This document shows positions 53,970 to 64,000 of a DNA stretch of 64,000 nt, one piece after another. The stretch spans positions 7,292,001 through 7,356,000 of the forward strand of contig OX387608.1 in assembly GCA_947568835.1 (NCBI GenBank), written 5' to 3'. Position 1 is the stretch's first letter; each line of letters begins with the position of its first letter. The notes beneath the pieces were generated by a model. It was not told the DNA's origin, searched no databases, and saw only the letters and a program-made list of their open reading frames with translations. The DNA comes from Protonemura montana. Taxonomy: Eukaryota; Arthropoda; Insecta; Plecoptera; Nemouridae. A program made the translations under genes and the position numbers.

Positions 53970-56266
53970 ACTTAAGCGCCTTCGCCTCTCGGCGCTTGGC
54001 TCAGATGGGGGGCGATTACCAAGCTTTGTGATCGGCGTCCTGCCTGATTTCCGACGACCGGTCGGCGACGAGGTACTCTCTTCGAGCTGATGGAGGATGA
54101 CGTCGACTGACAGCGAACACGATGAGCGGAGACAGCGTGGACGACGTTGACGGAGAGGGCGGAGGGTGGAGAGAAAGAGTAGCGATGATAAAGTTGTGTG
54201 AGAATTTTATGCGGATCTACTTTAAGTGTGTCTAGGCGCAGATCTTTGGACAAGATCTTTGTACAAAGATACAAAATATAACTATTAAAGTCTTTTTTTT
54301 GCGTTAATGAACATTTATAGAAAGATAAGAAAGATTGGACTAGCCTGGCAACCGGTGCAAAGATAAAAAATTAAGTACTGAGAGATCATGTACGATAAGT
54401 TTTCTTTTCCAATTACTCTTGCTCGTATTTAATTTTTAATGCATACTCTCTAACATTTATCTTGGCTTAAATAAAGCTTTAAAGAAGACATTACTCCTTG
54501 AAATTAAATTTCACCACTTATAACTTTGTTTCGTTTTTGTGAACACAGAGAAGACGTAAATAATTCCTGTCCCACAACCTCGCACGAAAGAGATCCTTGA
54601 GCAGGCTCAATCCACTTGGACAAGCTAAGAAAAGCATGACCCTGAACCTCTTAAACCTGGTTTATCAGACTGCTTGAAAAATATATTCATTCCCTGAACC
54701 AAATTCGTTGATCATCCATAGAAACAAACTAAAAAGTATGCTTCAATAAGAAGTTAAACTTCCAAAAAGTAAAGCAATTGTCAAATTTTGAACAAATTTC
54801 TATGATTGTGCGCTCTGAGTGGGAATTGTTAAATAGTTTTTGGAATCTTTTTTAATAGGGTGGAACGTAAAACACTGATGGCAATGAACATAGAAATTTC
54901 CCATTTCTATTGCGTCCACAGCCATTTCAGTGCTATGAAATGCAATATTAGCAGTAAAACGGCGACAATTTTTGGAGTTGACCACTCCCTGACCACCAAA
55001 ACCCTCCAGGCGGAGAGAGCAAAGATTTCTCTGCCGTCCTTATCGAATGGGAAAACTGGATCGTGCAGTCGACGACAACGGCGTCTTTGTGCAGGACGCT
55101 CTGGCAAGATGCACGACCGATTCGGGAAAGGGGCACGAATTCCGAAGGGGCACGACCGAATAAGCAAACTCAGGCGAGGAGCAAACTACAACAATGATCT
55201 CTAAGGACGGCGCACGGGAGGATTATTAATTAGGTGATATGACGTGATAAGGCGGGAGGTGCCGCGATAATTGTTAATCAAAAGCAGAGAAAAGACGTCG
55301 TGAGATCTATGCCATGGAGTCGAGCTAAGATTTCTGGAATCTAATTTCTATGCGAAGCAATTTTCCACAGAATTAGATTGAATTTTCCAATTTTCTCTCG
55401 CCAGACACAATGCTGCTGCTGCTGTGTGTGTGGCACGGGGAAAGACGTTTCGCGCAACGTCTTTGTCGCGGGGAAAATCTAAACCAGATAATTTTCACAA
55501 CTTTCTTACAGGGAAAATGAGTAACGATAATGCGACGACCATTTTCTGTAAAGACACGGTCTAATGGTTCCTAACGAATGCAGATTTCGTTTCGGAACAA
55601 CTTTTTTTTTCACGGGCTTCTTTGTGCTACATCGAGAAGGCTGTGCATTTGCCATCTTGTTTCCAAGGAAATATTTTGTCCACGGATATAAGCTCAAAGT
55701 CGAGTAGGTCGTTGTTGAAAGGCTACCAATGTAGATATATACAGTGACAACAGAAGAAAATACACGGTATAATGGATTACGTCGTTATGAACCGTGGCAA
55801 AGAACTCTCGGAAAACCCCCGAGACATGTTTCTCGGAATTCCCGCGATGCACTGGCGACGACGATGTCAAGAAAATGTACGGAAAATAGAAGGGAAATGT
55901 AAGTAAAACGTCATGGAATGTAAAGAAAATACGCGTCCAACAGGCGACGAGGGGTTAAGTAAGTTTTTGTAAGGCACAGCACGCACTCTGCTGAAATTAA
56001 ACGGGGAAATGCAGCGAGGCGGCCCCCGGGGACGGCGACGACGCCGGTGTCGACGTCGACGACGGGGAATGTGTCGGACAGTTGCGATGGCATGGGGTGG
56101 TATGACGCTAGCTTAAAGCGTTGAAGTGTCTCCGAATTGTACTGGAGCAAATGAGGGTTGATATTCAGTGTGAAAGTTTATTATAGGAGTCAATTAAGTC
56201 TGATTGAATGGTTGAAGTCATCGTTAGGAGGCGAATTAGGAGTTAGATTATTTGTCCTTTGATTTC
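53970..56266. other. Several GC-rich unique segments, no assigned gene
   Basis: GC-rich patches at 53970-54150, 54990-55320 and 55780-56110 are open in several frames on both strands. The last is dominated by GTCGACGTCGACGACG-type repetition. A plus frame near 55050-55160 (MGKLDRAVDDNGVFVQDALA) and a minus frame near 56110-55920 read partly like protein, but none has consistent splice signals or a recognised domain. They may be exons of an unrecognised gene or regulatory DNA. Confidence 0.25.
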
Positions 56267-56653
56267 TGGGGTGTTTAACGACGCACTAAATTCAACAACT
56301 TGCTCTGTGTCACTAATATAGCGTATGGTGAATATGAGACCGACCGAGTCTAGATGGATGGAGGGGCATACCAGAGGCGCCACGAAGCGTACTGTCAAAG
56401 AGCACCAAAGGGACCATCGGCTTAACGTCCCTACCGAACAACAGGATTCCTCCTCAAATCCATGCTGTCGAAAGGTTGATAAGCAAAGCGGGTAAAGTTG
56501 CTGTTCTAACTCTACTCCCATTAACCTCTCTTCCGAACAGAACTGGTCAGATTTGTATTGGTCACCCATCCCATACCAGACCCAGTGCGGTGTTACTTAA
56601 CTTTTGAGTGATCTTACGAGAACCGGTGTTTCCAATACGTCAAACCGTTCGAT
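56267..56653 (-). mobile_element. 5S-headed SINE (diverged)
   Basis: GTGTTTAACGACGCACTAAA, a shortened body, TTGGTCACCCATCCC, then GTGTTACTTAACTTTTGAGT and GTCAAACCGTTCGATG. It lacks most of the CATCATCATCC segment. Confidence 0.75.
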
Positions 56654-56920
56654 GTCACAAATTCTTAAATGATTACTTAAACCAATTTAATTTTTAATTT
56701 TAAATGTAGATTGAGTAAATAGTATTAATTGTTTATAAATCATATAATTATTAGAAAGTTTTATACAGAACGAAATCAAATCAACGTTTTTACTTTCTTT
56801 TTCAAAAACTGTACTTAGTTTACTGTACCCATGCAATTTTGACAAGATATGTAAATAAAAAATTAGATTTGAGCCCCAAATAAGCAGTAATTCCTATCTA
56901 TAACAGTATTCTATTTTCAG

Positions 56921-57199
56921 CGCCTATCTCTGGAATCCATCAAACTTGTAGCAGCTGTGAATGGCTGTACCAATCAAATCTCGGCAGGTATCCGCTAGTC
57001 GGAGCAATGAATAGTAACGAGATTCCACGAGGAGGACGTTTGAAGTAACATGTTTGGAAGTGCTGCGAAGAAGGTATGCGTAGAAGATGCCCGACGTGGA
57101 ACACAATTTGAAGATCTCATTAAAGCAGAGCATGACTGTAGCTAAGAGGTTGCATCGTGAGATGGGAGATCTGAGACGACAGATTAAGAAAACGTTTTA
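56921..57199. other. Exon-like segment, strand unresolved
   Basis: Plus: a strong acceptor TATTCTATTTTCAG precedes RLSLESIKLVAAVNGCTNQI, and further on MPDVEHNLKISLKQSMTVAK continues as a coiled-coil-like stretch to TAG at 57197, in a different frame. Minus: an uninterrupted 69-residue ATG frame (57133 to 56924), SRYYSLLRLADTCRDLIG in its middle, preceded by an acceptor-like CTTAGCTACAG. The coding look is real on both strands, but I cannot choose between them and recognise no family. Confidence 0.3.
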
Positions 57200-58302
57200 G
57201 CTAATAATGCTAACTTTTAAATTCAAGGAATGCTGAAAGACGAAATTAAATAGGTGTTGAACTATGCGCTGGGTGTTTTACTTAATCACAGTGTATTTTG
57301 GGTCTGAGGCGTATGGCCGCTTTGTTTAAGTGCTTTGCACTTATTTTCTAAACTTATTATTCACGCCGTGTTTTACAATGTTTTAAAATCAACTTAAATT
57401 CCCTATAATTCGATGATTGAACCTGCTAAGTTTTCACGGGGAAAACAGCTCAGCAACAGAACCAAGAGGAAATATCAAGAAAAATATCTGCTTTTAAGCA
57501 AACCTAGTTTAATTATAAAACCTAAAATCTAGTTAAAATAAAACCCAGTTTAAACTAAAAGACCCAGCAAATATTTTGTAATATCACTGTCTAAAATATC
57601 TAGAAAATTCAGTTCTCACCGAGTTCTCTAAAATTGTACATTCAACTTTCCCTATAAATTAGTCAACGTCCACTGACGATCTTTTTTTTGTGTAACGATA
57701 TAGAATTTGCACGCATCAATTCATGTGCGTGCACTCAAGCGCTGTAATGCCTACGCACTTGCCAATTCGTTTGTCGAGTTCTGCTCGCCTGAATTTCATT
57801 GCAAATTGAATTTGCTTCAAATCACTTCACACAAAAATCAGAGCGTTGGGCGGTGTAATTGTAAAAGCTAATTATTGAGATGGCATTAAAAAAAAATGTG
57901 TATATATATATTAAAGTTCTTTCGAACTGCCTCAAAATATCGGTTTTTTTTCACTGGGGTTGACGATTTTTACGACGTTTATATTCACGGAAAGGTCACT
58001 CGTGGGCAGAAAAACAAGAAAAATTATGCAAATTGTGTGGCTGGCTGAAAATCTGAATAAACACTAGAAAAAGTTTGGTATTGCTTTGTCAATATTTTTT
58101 CTTGTGATTTAAGTTTTGTTCAATTCGATAAAAGTGGACAGGAACTTGGCCAACTGACTTAGCTGAGAGACTGGTCAGTGCTTCTTACATCTACCGGCAA
58201 CCAAAAGCTAACGAGAAAAAGTGACACAGCACACCACACGAGGTTCTTGAAACTTGTATTAATTAAATAATTCCTCGTCTTTTTGGTGAGATCACTTGGA
58301 CT
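57200..58302. other. Intergenic, nothing recognised
   Basis: AT-rich throughout. Confidence 0.35.
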
Positions 58303-58515
58303 TGCTCTGCGGGCTGCGTTCAGGGGCACCTAGTGGAGGAGCCATGATTGCTCTGCGGGCTGCGTTCAGGGGCACCCAGTGGAGGAGCCATGATTGCTCT
58401 GCGGGCTGCGTTCAGAGACACATAGTGGAGGAGCCATGATTGCTCTGTGGGCTGCGTTCAGGTGCACCTAGTGGAGAAGCCATGATTGCTCTGCGGGCTG
58501 CGTTCAGAGACCCTT
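58303..58515 (+). repeat. 46-bp minisatellite, about 4.5 units
   Basis: Units start at 58303, 58349, 58395, 58441 and 58487, an exact 46-bp spacing, each with TGCTCTGCGGGCTGCGTTCA, GGGCACC and GTGGAGGAGCCATGAT. The unit also occurs as two inverted copies at 33332-33430. Confidence 0.85.
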
Positions 58516-59157
58516 ATAAAAATTGTTACTATTCAAGATTTTCGTGATAATTCGCAAGGTTCCGAAAGAAGTAACATAGATTAAAGAATTTTAAAATATA
58601 TTTTATTTTCATGTTAAGCAGATGGCGCTCACCGGAGGTTGCCAGTGGTGCTCGTGTGTTCGCTGCACACGGGTTATATGGTAGATTTAATTATATCTTC
58701 TTTCTATTTAATAAATTTGAACCGATCGTCAAATAGCCACGTTTTGCGATAAATGCAATCTTGCATTCATACTAGACAATTGTTTGCACATGCCATGTCA
58801 CGTGGTTTCAGTGGGCCTAAAACTCGATCTGTTAAGCTGAGTTGTTTAGTGAAATGAGGATCGAAGATGAGTACCCAATTTTTTATTTTTGTTACTTCTG
58901 GATATTTTCAGGTCGTCGTTCCTCGTTTTAACACGGTGATATAAAACTTGATGACAAAATTAATCAAAGAAAGAGTGAGTATCACGGAGGCCGTTGTCTC
59001 TTGCACTTTGTTTTCGTTGTTGTTTTTTTTTTTGGCCAATGGTCAGTCGAAATTCAACATTGATTCACATTTTTTTTAACCACATAATTCGCAATGTGTT
59101 CAAATAGCTGTTAATCGACTTGCAAATAGCAATTCAATATTTGAAAAACATCAGAAA
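58516..59157. other. Intergenic, nothing firm
   Basis: A short frame from 58621 (MALTGGCQWCSCVRCTRVIW) ends quickly in a stop and has no support. Otherwise AT-rich. Confidence 0.3.
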
Positions 59158-59417
59158 TGTCTTATTATTATCAACACTATAACCGTCTAAAAAATTGACG
59201 CCCAAACGGGGACTCGAACCCCGATCTCCACCTATCGCGGGTGTTACTCTGAACCATTGAGCTATTTGGACACTGGTTTTTTGAGACGATTTTAGTGTAT
59301 TTGATGAGAATGACAGTTCTCCAAGGAGTAGAACCATGAGGCTGTGAATACTCACAGTCACTCTGATTCTAGTGACGCTATATCACGTCACAACCTGTCA
59401 GAACCTGTCAAAATTTC
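59158..59417 (-). repeat. tRNA-like dispersed repeat T, copy 4
   Basis: On the plus strand it begins with the tail (TTATTATTATCAACAC), then GGGGACTCGAACCCCGATCT (B box complement), CACCTATCGCGGGTG, and TTGAGCTATTTGG (A box complement). It ends at GTGACGCTATATCACGTCAC. Confidence 0.75.
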
Positions 59418-59576
59418 ATCCTAATTAGAAATATCAGCTTAATAATTCCAACGTTCAGTTCATCATCAAACAGGACATCGCTGATCTTGAAGTGCTCTCA
59501 GAGTGATGGTTGAAGTTGTATCTATGAAGCGGTGACCTGCTAAATAAGTCATGCTAATAAGTCATGCGCTGGTTAC

Positions 59577-59790
59577 CTCTGTGACGACCGTCGCCGCGTA
59601 CTCCGAGTAGTCAAACGACCATCCGTCGATGCAGTTGTCGAGCGAGAAGGTGTCAAGCGAGTGGTTTCCGTCGTCGACAGAGTTCATGGAGACGTTTGGC
59701 AGGAACGCTGCGGCCAGCGCCGAGTAGTTTCGTTGGTAACGTTGGCAGGCGCCGTATTGCAGTGCGCCGCCATGAAGTTCTCTTGGAATG
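59577..59790 (-). CDS. SLC22-type organic cation transporter, single exon
   Basis: Minus-strand exon from 59790 (acceptor TTTTTTTCATCACAG) to 59577 (donor GTAACC), 214 nt, one split base then 71 full codons, all open. It encodes IPRELHGGALQYGACQRYQR near the start, then NVSMNSVDDGN, and DNCIDGWSFDYSEYAATVVT ending in TE. The pattern C--GW-YD-SEY--T-VTE followed by an intron is the large extracellular loop after TM1 of SLC22/Orct family major-facilitator transporters. This loop is cysteine-rich and N-glycosylated: NVS at the loop centre and NHS nearby are sequons. The family moves organic cations or carnitine-like solutes across the plasma membrane. The next exon should begin W-LVC but was not found at lower coordinates, nor was the N-terminal exon above, so the gene has long introns, extends beyond the window, or this is a lone remnant. 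Confidence 0.75.
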
Positions 59791-59817
59791 CTGTGATGAA
59801 AAAAATTGATATTGTAT

Positions 59818-59935
59818 TTATGATGGTTTTAAGACTCATGTCTACTTGATTTATTCTTAGCACTAGTTTTAAGAAAAACTATTTGAACTGGGTTTTGAAT
59901 GCTAAGTAAAGGGCTACTAAATTTCCCTAAATATT
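59818..59935. mobile_element. Foldback MITE Q, copy 3 (one arm)
   Basis: GACTCATGTCTACTTGATTT, CTTAGCACTAGTTTTAAG, TTTGAACTGGGTTTTGAATG and CTAAGTAAAG match the left arm of copy 1. The other arm is missing. Confidence 0.6.
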
Positions 59936-60176
59936 CCTTGCCCAATGTTAATACTAGGATATGCAAAAAAAAATGTTTCACGGTCCAAAAAAGTGTATTT
60001 TTTTTTTTTAATGTAAAACAAGTGAGAGTAGTTTCTTACAGAAGCGGTTACTAGAAAATGGCGAAATGACAGCTGCGAAATTTTAAGTAAGTTGTCGAAA
60101 AAATATTTCTTCATTTTGATTTCCTAATTTCGTCTGGTGTCCCAATTTGCGTGGATGAAAAAGTTAAAACAGTTAT

Positions 60177-60290
60177 CTTCATCCTCATCCTCATCCACTC
60201 ATTCACCAACGCCATTAGACCAGTGCCGCTTGGCCAGATGTCAAAACAGTGCTTCGTAAAACACCACAAATCAATCAATGTATCGACAAA
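60177..60290 (+). mobile_element. 5S-headed SINE, 3' fragment
   Basis: TCATCCTCATCCACTCATTC, ACCAACGCCATTAGACCAGT, GGCCAGATGTCAAAACAGTG, then ACACCACAAATCAATCAATG, an (AATC)n-type tail. Confidence 0.7.
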
Positions 60291-60741
60291 GATCTAAATA
60301 TCAGGTTTAAGATCCAGTTTCACCTCTTTTTTTCATGAAGTGAAACATCTGGATTGCTTTTTCTTGGGATAATACTACCAGCAAACTGAAAGTTGATAAT
60401 AATTTGAAGAAATTGATAAAATTACTGCAAATAATGACATTTTAAAACTTTTTACGCCACCAAGAGAATTTCCGGCAGCTACCGCTTGAATTCTTTAAAA
60501 GGTTTAGTCATAGTGGTCTTTTTGGTATCTACATAAATATTCTCGAGCCCACAAGAAACTGGACATAAAATAAGATTAAAACATATCGATCGCAGTTTTA
60601 CCATACATATCAAAGATAGGAGAGAAGTTTAAAAAAGTACTGTCGAAAAATCAGATTTTCCGCTTCAGATTAGTGACGCTATACCACGTCAAACCATTCA
60701 ACCAGCGCTTGCAATTTAAATAAGATTTAAAATAAATAAAA
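60291..60741. other. Intergenic with small T-repeat piece
   Basis: A short inverted T-repeat piece (GTGACGCTATACCACGTC) lies at 60673-60690 and TTGCAATTTAAATAAGATTT at 60711, just before T copy 5. The rest is AT-rich. Confidence 0.35.
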
Positions 60742-61018
60742 CGCATCCAACGTCAAATTGGAGTTACTCGAGATTAAATGGTTGTGACGTGATATAGCGT
60801 CACTAGAATAAGAGTGACTGTAATTATTCACAGCCTCATGGTTCTACTCCTTGGAGAACTGTCATTCTCATCAAATACACTAAAATCGTCTCAAAAAGCC
60901 AGTGTCCAAGTAGCTCAATGGGTGAGAGCAACACCCGCGATAGGTGGAGATCGGGGTTCGAGTCCCTTTTAAGGCCTCAATCCATTTTTGAAACGTTACT
61001 AGTGTTCATAATAATAAA
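60742..61018 (+). repeat. tRNA-like dispersed repeat T, copy 5
   Basis: CGCATCCAACGTCAAATTGG, GTGACGTGATATAGCGTCAC, TAGCTCAATGGGTGAGAGCA (A box), GGGGTTCGAGTCCC (B box), then TTTTTGAAACG and an ATAATAAAA tail. The CATTGCAAGCGTTTGCAATT word at 61028 is the inverted form of words at 4074 and 34370. Confidence 0.75.
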
Positions 61019-61369
61019 ATCCCCTGCGCATTGCAAGCGTTTGCAATTTAAATAAGATTTCAAGTAAAAAAATATGTTAGTTTTTTAATTACTGACCCTG
61101 ATTATTTTATTTAGATGCATTTAGAATGCTTCAACTAGGTAATTGTTGTAATTTTCTTTGGCTCTTTTGTTATCGGGAAACTGTCAGGACTGCTTTTAAC
61201 CAAGGTCACCGGCCGAGGCTTGCCCGTACACTGCTACCGCTACACGAGCCGATTCACACGGGATAATGACCTTTCTCGTACGTCTTTTGTCGCATAAAGA
61301 TACCTTTTTGTGGTCTATCCTTGCCGTCTGAGGAGCCTGTCACGATCCACAAATGACTGAATAACCTGC
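61019..61369. other. Intergenic with short Q-like piece
   Basis: TATCGGGAAACTGTCAGGAC at 61171 matches the centre of Q copy 1. 61200-61330 is GC-richer and unique, with no exon support. Confidence 0.35.
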
Positions 61370-61455
61370 ACGATCACGTACGACAATTTGGATTGCGTGA
61401 ACATCCACGCACACTCACGTGTAAAGTCACGAGTCACGCGTGAGCCACACGTCTA
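61370..61455 (+). repeat. CACG/CGTG-rich repeat S, copy 2
   Basis: CGTACGACAATTTGGATTGC, CACGCACACTCACGTG and GTCACGAGTCACGCGTGAGC match the reverse complement of 755-855. Confidence 0.45.
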
Positions 61456-61716
61456 GGTAGAAACACTGGGCATGTAGCAACGCTGCTCGGTGTCAGGTAT
61501 TGGATGAGTGATCATCATGCTCATTTGAGAGAGAAGCTGGAGGAATTAAAATAAGTACCGAACTTCTTGCGCCTTGCTTATCCACCACTCGACATCATGG
61601 ATTAGCAGAGGAATCCTGCCGTTCGCGTTGAACCGTCCTTTGAAAGGGAGGTCGAGCCGGTGGTCGTCTTCGTGCTCTTCAACAGGAGTTGTCTACGTGC
61701 CGGCACCTTCCTTCAC
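61456..61716 (+). mobile_element. 5S-headed SINE, 5' half of a split copy
   Basis: It has a decayed head (TAGAAACACTGG, GCAACGCTGCTCGGTGTCAG) and the body up to GTGCCGGCACC. It continues at 62167-62282 (CCTAGGTTCATCATCACTCT, AACACCATTAGGTC, GTGCGTTGTTAATCACC). The break is exactly where the minus-strand SINE 61717-62166 is inserted. Confidence 0.7.
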
Positions 61717-62166
61717 TATTATTAGATTATTTATGGTGTTTAGCGACGCACTATCTTGACATCTGGCCATGCGGCACTGGTCTAATGGCGTCGGTGAATG
61801 AGTGGATGATAATGATGAGGATGATGATGAGCCTAACCTAGCCTAGAAGGTAGGAGGGAAAACCTTGTGCCGGCACGTAACCTACTGTTGTCGAATAGCA
61901 CCAAGGGGACCACTGGCTTAACGTCCCTTCCGAAGGACGGTACAGCTCAAACAGCAGGATTCCTCCACAAATCCATGCTGTCGAGAGGTTGATAAGCAAG
62001 GCTAATGAAGTTGCTGTACTAACTTTCATCCCTCCAACCTCTCTCCCAAACAGAACTGGTCATGTATATGATAGTCACCCATTCAATACCTTACCCAGCG
62101 CAGTGTTGCTTAACTGCGGTGATCTAACGAGAACCGGTGTTTCCAACACGCCAACCCGATCGGTCA
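61717..62166 (-). mobile_element. 5S-headed SINE, full length, nested
   Basis: Full copy from a TATTATTAGATTATTTA tail and TGGTGTTTAGCGACGCAC to the head GTTGCTTAACTGCGGTGATC and CGCCAACCCGATCGG. Flanked by TTCCTTCAC (61708-61716) and TTCCTTTAC (62167-62175), a 9-bp target-site duplication with one mismatch. It is inserted antisense into an older copy of the same family. Confidence 0.8.
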
Positions 62167-62282
62167 TTCCTTTACGTTAAGCCTAGGTTCATCATCACTC
62201 TATTATTGAGCAACACCATTAGGTCAATTAATTTTTCAATTCATTCAGTGCGTTGTTAATCACCTCACACCAATCAATCCAG

Positions 62283-62959
62283 CTTCCAACAAATAACCTG
62301 ACAACGCACTCTTTATTGCACAGATGGTCTTTGATTACCTCGCATCTGTCTAGCAAAAAAGTGGCGCTCTTCGATCACTCAACAACGCAATCAAACCTGG
62401 GTTTGACTAGATTCAATGCATCACGTCTACTGTTAGTAGAAGCTCACCGCGCAATAACCATCTTTCCGAAGCAGCACGCTGCGTTTCGATATCCTCTCAG
62501 CGCCCCCCGTCGCCGTTTATGAGATTCTCGCTGGCTTTAATTTGTTTGTTCGCCTCCGGCCAACGGATCGAATGCATTGACAAGTCCTAGCAATGTTGGT
62601 TCAACGCCTCGCCCCCGTTCGCCCCCGAGTTTGAGGAAAACAAACAGAACGCGTTTGTTACAAGTTTTTAGAAACGGTTCACTTGATCTTTTTTAGCTGC
62701 CGTCCATTATTTTTATAACAACAAGCTTTTCTCACGGAGTTTCGCTTTTTATTTTTTTAATACCACTGCAATTAATGGCTGTTTGGTATTGGTTATAACA
62801 CGGCCTTTATTATGGCTTGACGGCCTGTTCCCTGAATTAATTGGTCATTTAAACCCTTTTGTAGTTCATTAACGATGGTTTAAATATAGACCATTACAGA
62901 CCGCGGTTACCTAACGCAATACAACCACCATTTCGAGGTATTTTTTTAGTATGCCGTGA
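62283..62959. other. Intergenic, nothing firm
   Basis: A GC-richer patch at about 62450-62620 has conflicting short frames. The rest is AT-rich. Confidence 0.3.
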
Positions 62960-63450
62960 GAACCCTTGTTTCACCAACCTATTACTATTACATTGTGATG
63001 AACTGCCCGATGCCGGGTACGGGTTACTTGTTTAAGATTGCCCTTGTTTCACCCACCTATTACTATTACATTGTGATGAACTGCCCGATGCCGGGCACGG
63101 GTTACTTGTTTTAGATTGCCATGACAACCCTTTTTTTACCCACCCATTACTATTACATTGTGATGAACTGCTCGTTGCCGGGCACGGGTTACTTGTTTTA
63201 GATTGCCGTGACAACCCTTGTTTCACCCACCCATTACTATTACATTGTGATGAACTACCCGATGCCGGGCACGGGTTACTTGTTTTAGATTGCCATGACA
63301 ACCCTTGTTTCACCCACCCATTACTATTACATTGTGATGAACTGCCCGGTGCCGGGCACGGGTTACTTGTTTTAGATTGCCATGACATCCCTTGTTTCAC
63401 CCACCCATTACCATTACATTGTGATGAACTGCTCGATGCCGGGCATCGAG
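62960..63450 (+). repeat. 87-bp satellite-like array, about 5.5 units
   Basis: The word CATTGTGATGAACTGC starts at 62991, 63069, 63156, 63243, 63330 and 63417. Spacing is 78 bp once, then exactly 87 bp. Each unit includes a GCCCGATGCCGGGCACGGG hairpin-forming core and TTGTTTCACCCACCCATTAC. Because 87 is divisible by 3, the minus strand stays open for 122 codons with a 29-residue repeat; this is not a gene. Confidence 0.9.
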
Positions 63451-64000
63451 CATTTTTTGTATTACGGTCGTATTTAAGCGGTCTGCAAATGTTTAGTGAT
63501 TAACTAGTTTACCTAGGTACGCAGAAATATGACGGTGTTGACACCCTCTAAGATGCTATCCAAGCTCTATGCAGGACACTACGAAATTCTGCAGCTTCGA
63601 TCTGCCATCAGGTTCTGACTGGTGGAAATGTTAACTTATGAGCAAAAATGTTTCACAATTGTGGGCAAAATGACTGACGGCTGTTTGGGATGACAAATGT
63701 TTTTTTTTGACATAATAATTCATCTCATTGCATAAATTGCAGACTTTGAAAGCCTAGATGCGTGTGACAGTACTCTTTGCATTTCATCTGCATTTTTGAT
63801 GACGCTCGTGCAGTTTTGATGACGCTGGAATTGGTACGCACAAAGGTCCGCCGCATTTTAATCAATCGCCAGATTTCACCTATTTCAATCACCTATTTTA
63901 CAAGCATACGCATGATGCGTGGAAAACACACGCGCCCGACTGACAGAACTCACTAAAAGCATTTTTTGTGCGACTTTAACGGAATCGTCCTGCTGAAAGA
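63451..64000. other. Intergenic to window end
   Basis: Mixed composition with no exon or repeat recognised. Confidence 0.3.

Noticed and set aside
60742-61018. Functional tRNA gene in repeat T
   Set aside because: It recurs in at least five dispersed copies with variable anticodon loop and no U33-type position, so it is a repeat component.
62960-63450. 122-residue protein with 29-residue repeats (minus strand)
   Set aside because: It follows from an 87-bp tandem repeat whose length is divisible by three. No start context, signal peptide or splice sites.

Overview
The window is eukaryotic nuclear DNA, AT-rich and repeat-dense, with small spliced genes. Three things point to an arthropod, probably an insect: a degenerate interstitial (CCTAA)n/(TTAGG)n tract, secreted proteins that fit the insect-expanded DUF1091/DM8 (MD-2-like) family, and several short-exon genes with GT-AG introns. 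No viral, prokaryotic or organellar genes were recognised. The species cannot be named from sequence alone.

Layout. 1-13.8 kb holds no confident gene. It contains SINEs with a 5S-rRNA-like head, the telomere-like tract, a hAT-type MITE nested in an older repeat, a tRNA-like repeat and a large 43-bp minisatellite. 14.4-33.0 kb is a plus-strand tandem array of five DUF1091-like units (A-E). Each intact unit has the same four-exon plan with phase-0 junctions: signal peptide, two middle exons, and a C-terminal exon. A is cut off inside exon 2 by a minisatellite-bearing element. B has open exons 1-2 but a diverged exon 3 and no exon 4. C and D are complete except for one in-frame stop each. E is a relic. 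An intact-looking two-exon F-box gene lies on the minus strand between C and D (24.1-26.1 kb). 33-64 kb is mostly intergenic or intronic. It holds further 5S-SINEs, tRNA-like repeats, foldback MITEs, LINE 3' fragments and minisatellites. Among these lie one clear minus-strand SLC22 (organic cation transporter-like) exon at 59.6 kb, a TATA+Inr promoter-like site at 39.7 kb, and several unrecognised exon-like frames.

How the parts relate. The DUF1091 units look like a secreted lipid-recognition-type family undergoing birth and death. All share a conserved block just upstream of the start codon. A family of TIR elements (called M here) carrying tandem 43-bp units rich in the E-box CACGTG has inserted five times in or beside units A-C, three times on the same strand at or after exon 2. 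The only uninterrupted four-exon combination on the plus strand is B1-B2-C3-C4.

Limits: all family calls are by eye. No alignment, splice model or database search was run. Repeat family names (M, P, Q, R, S, T) are local labels.
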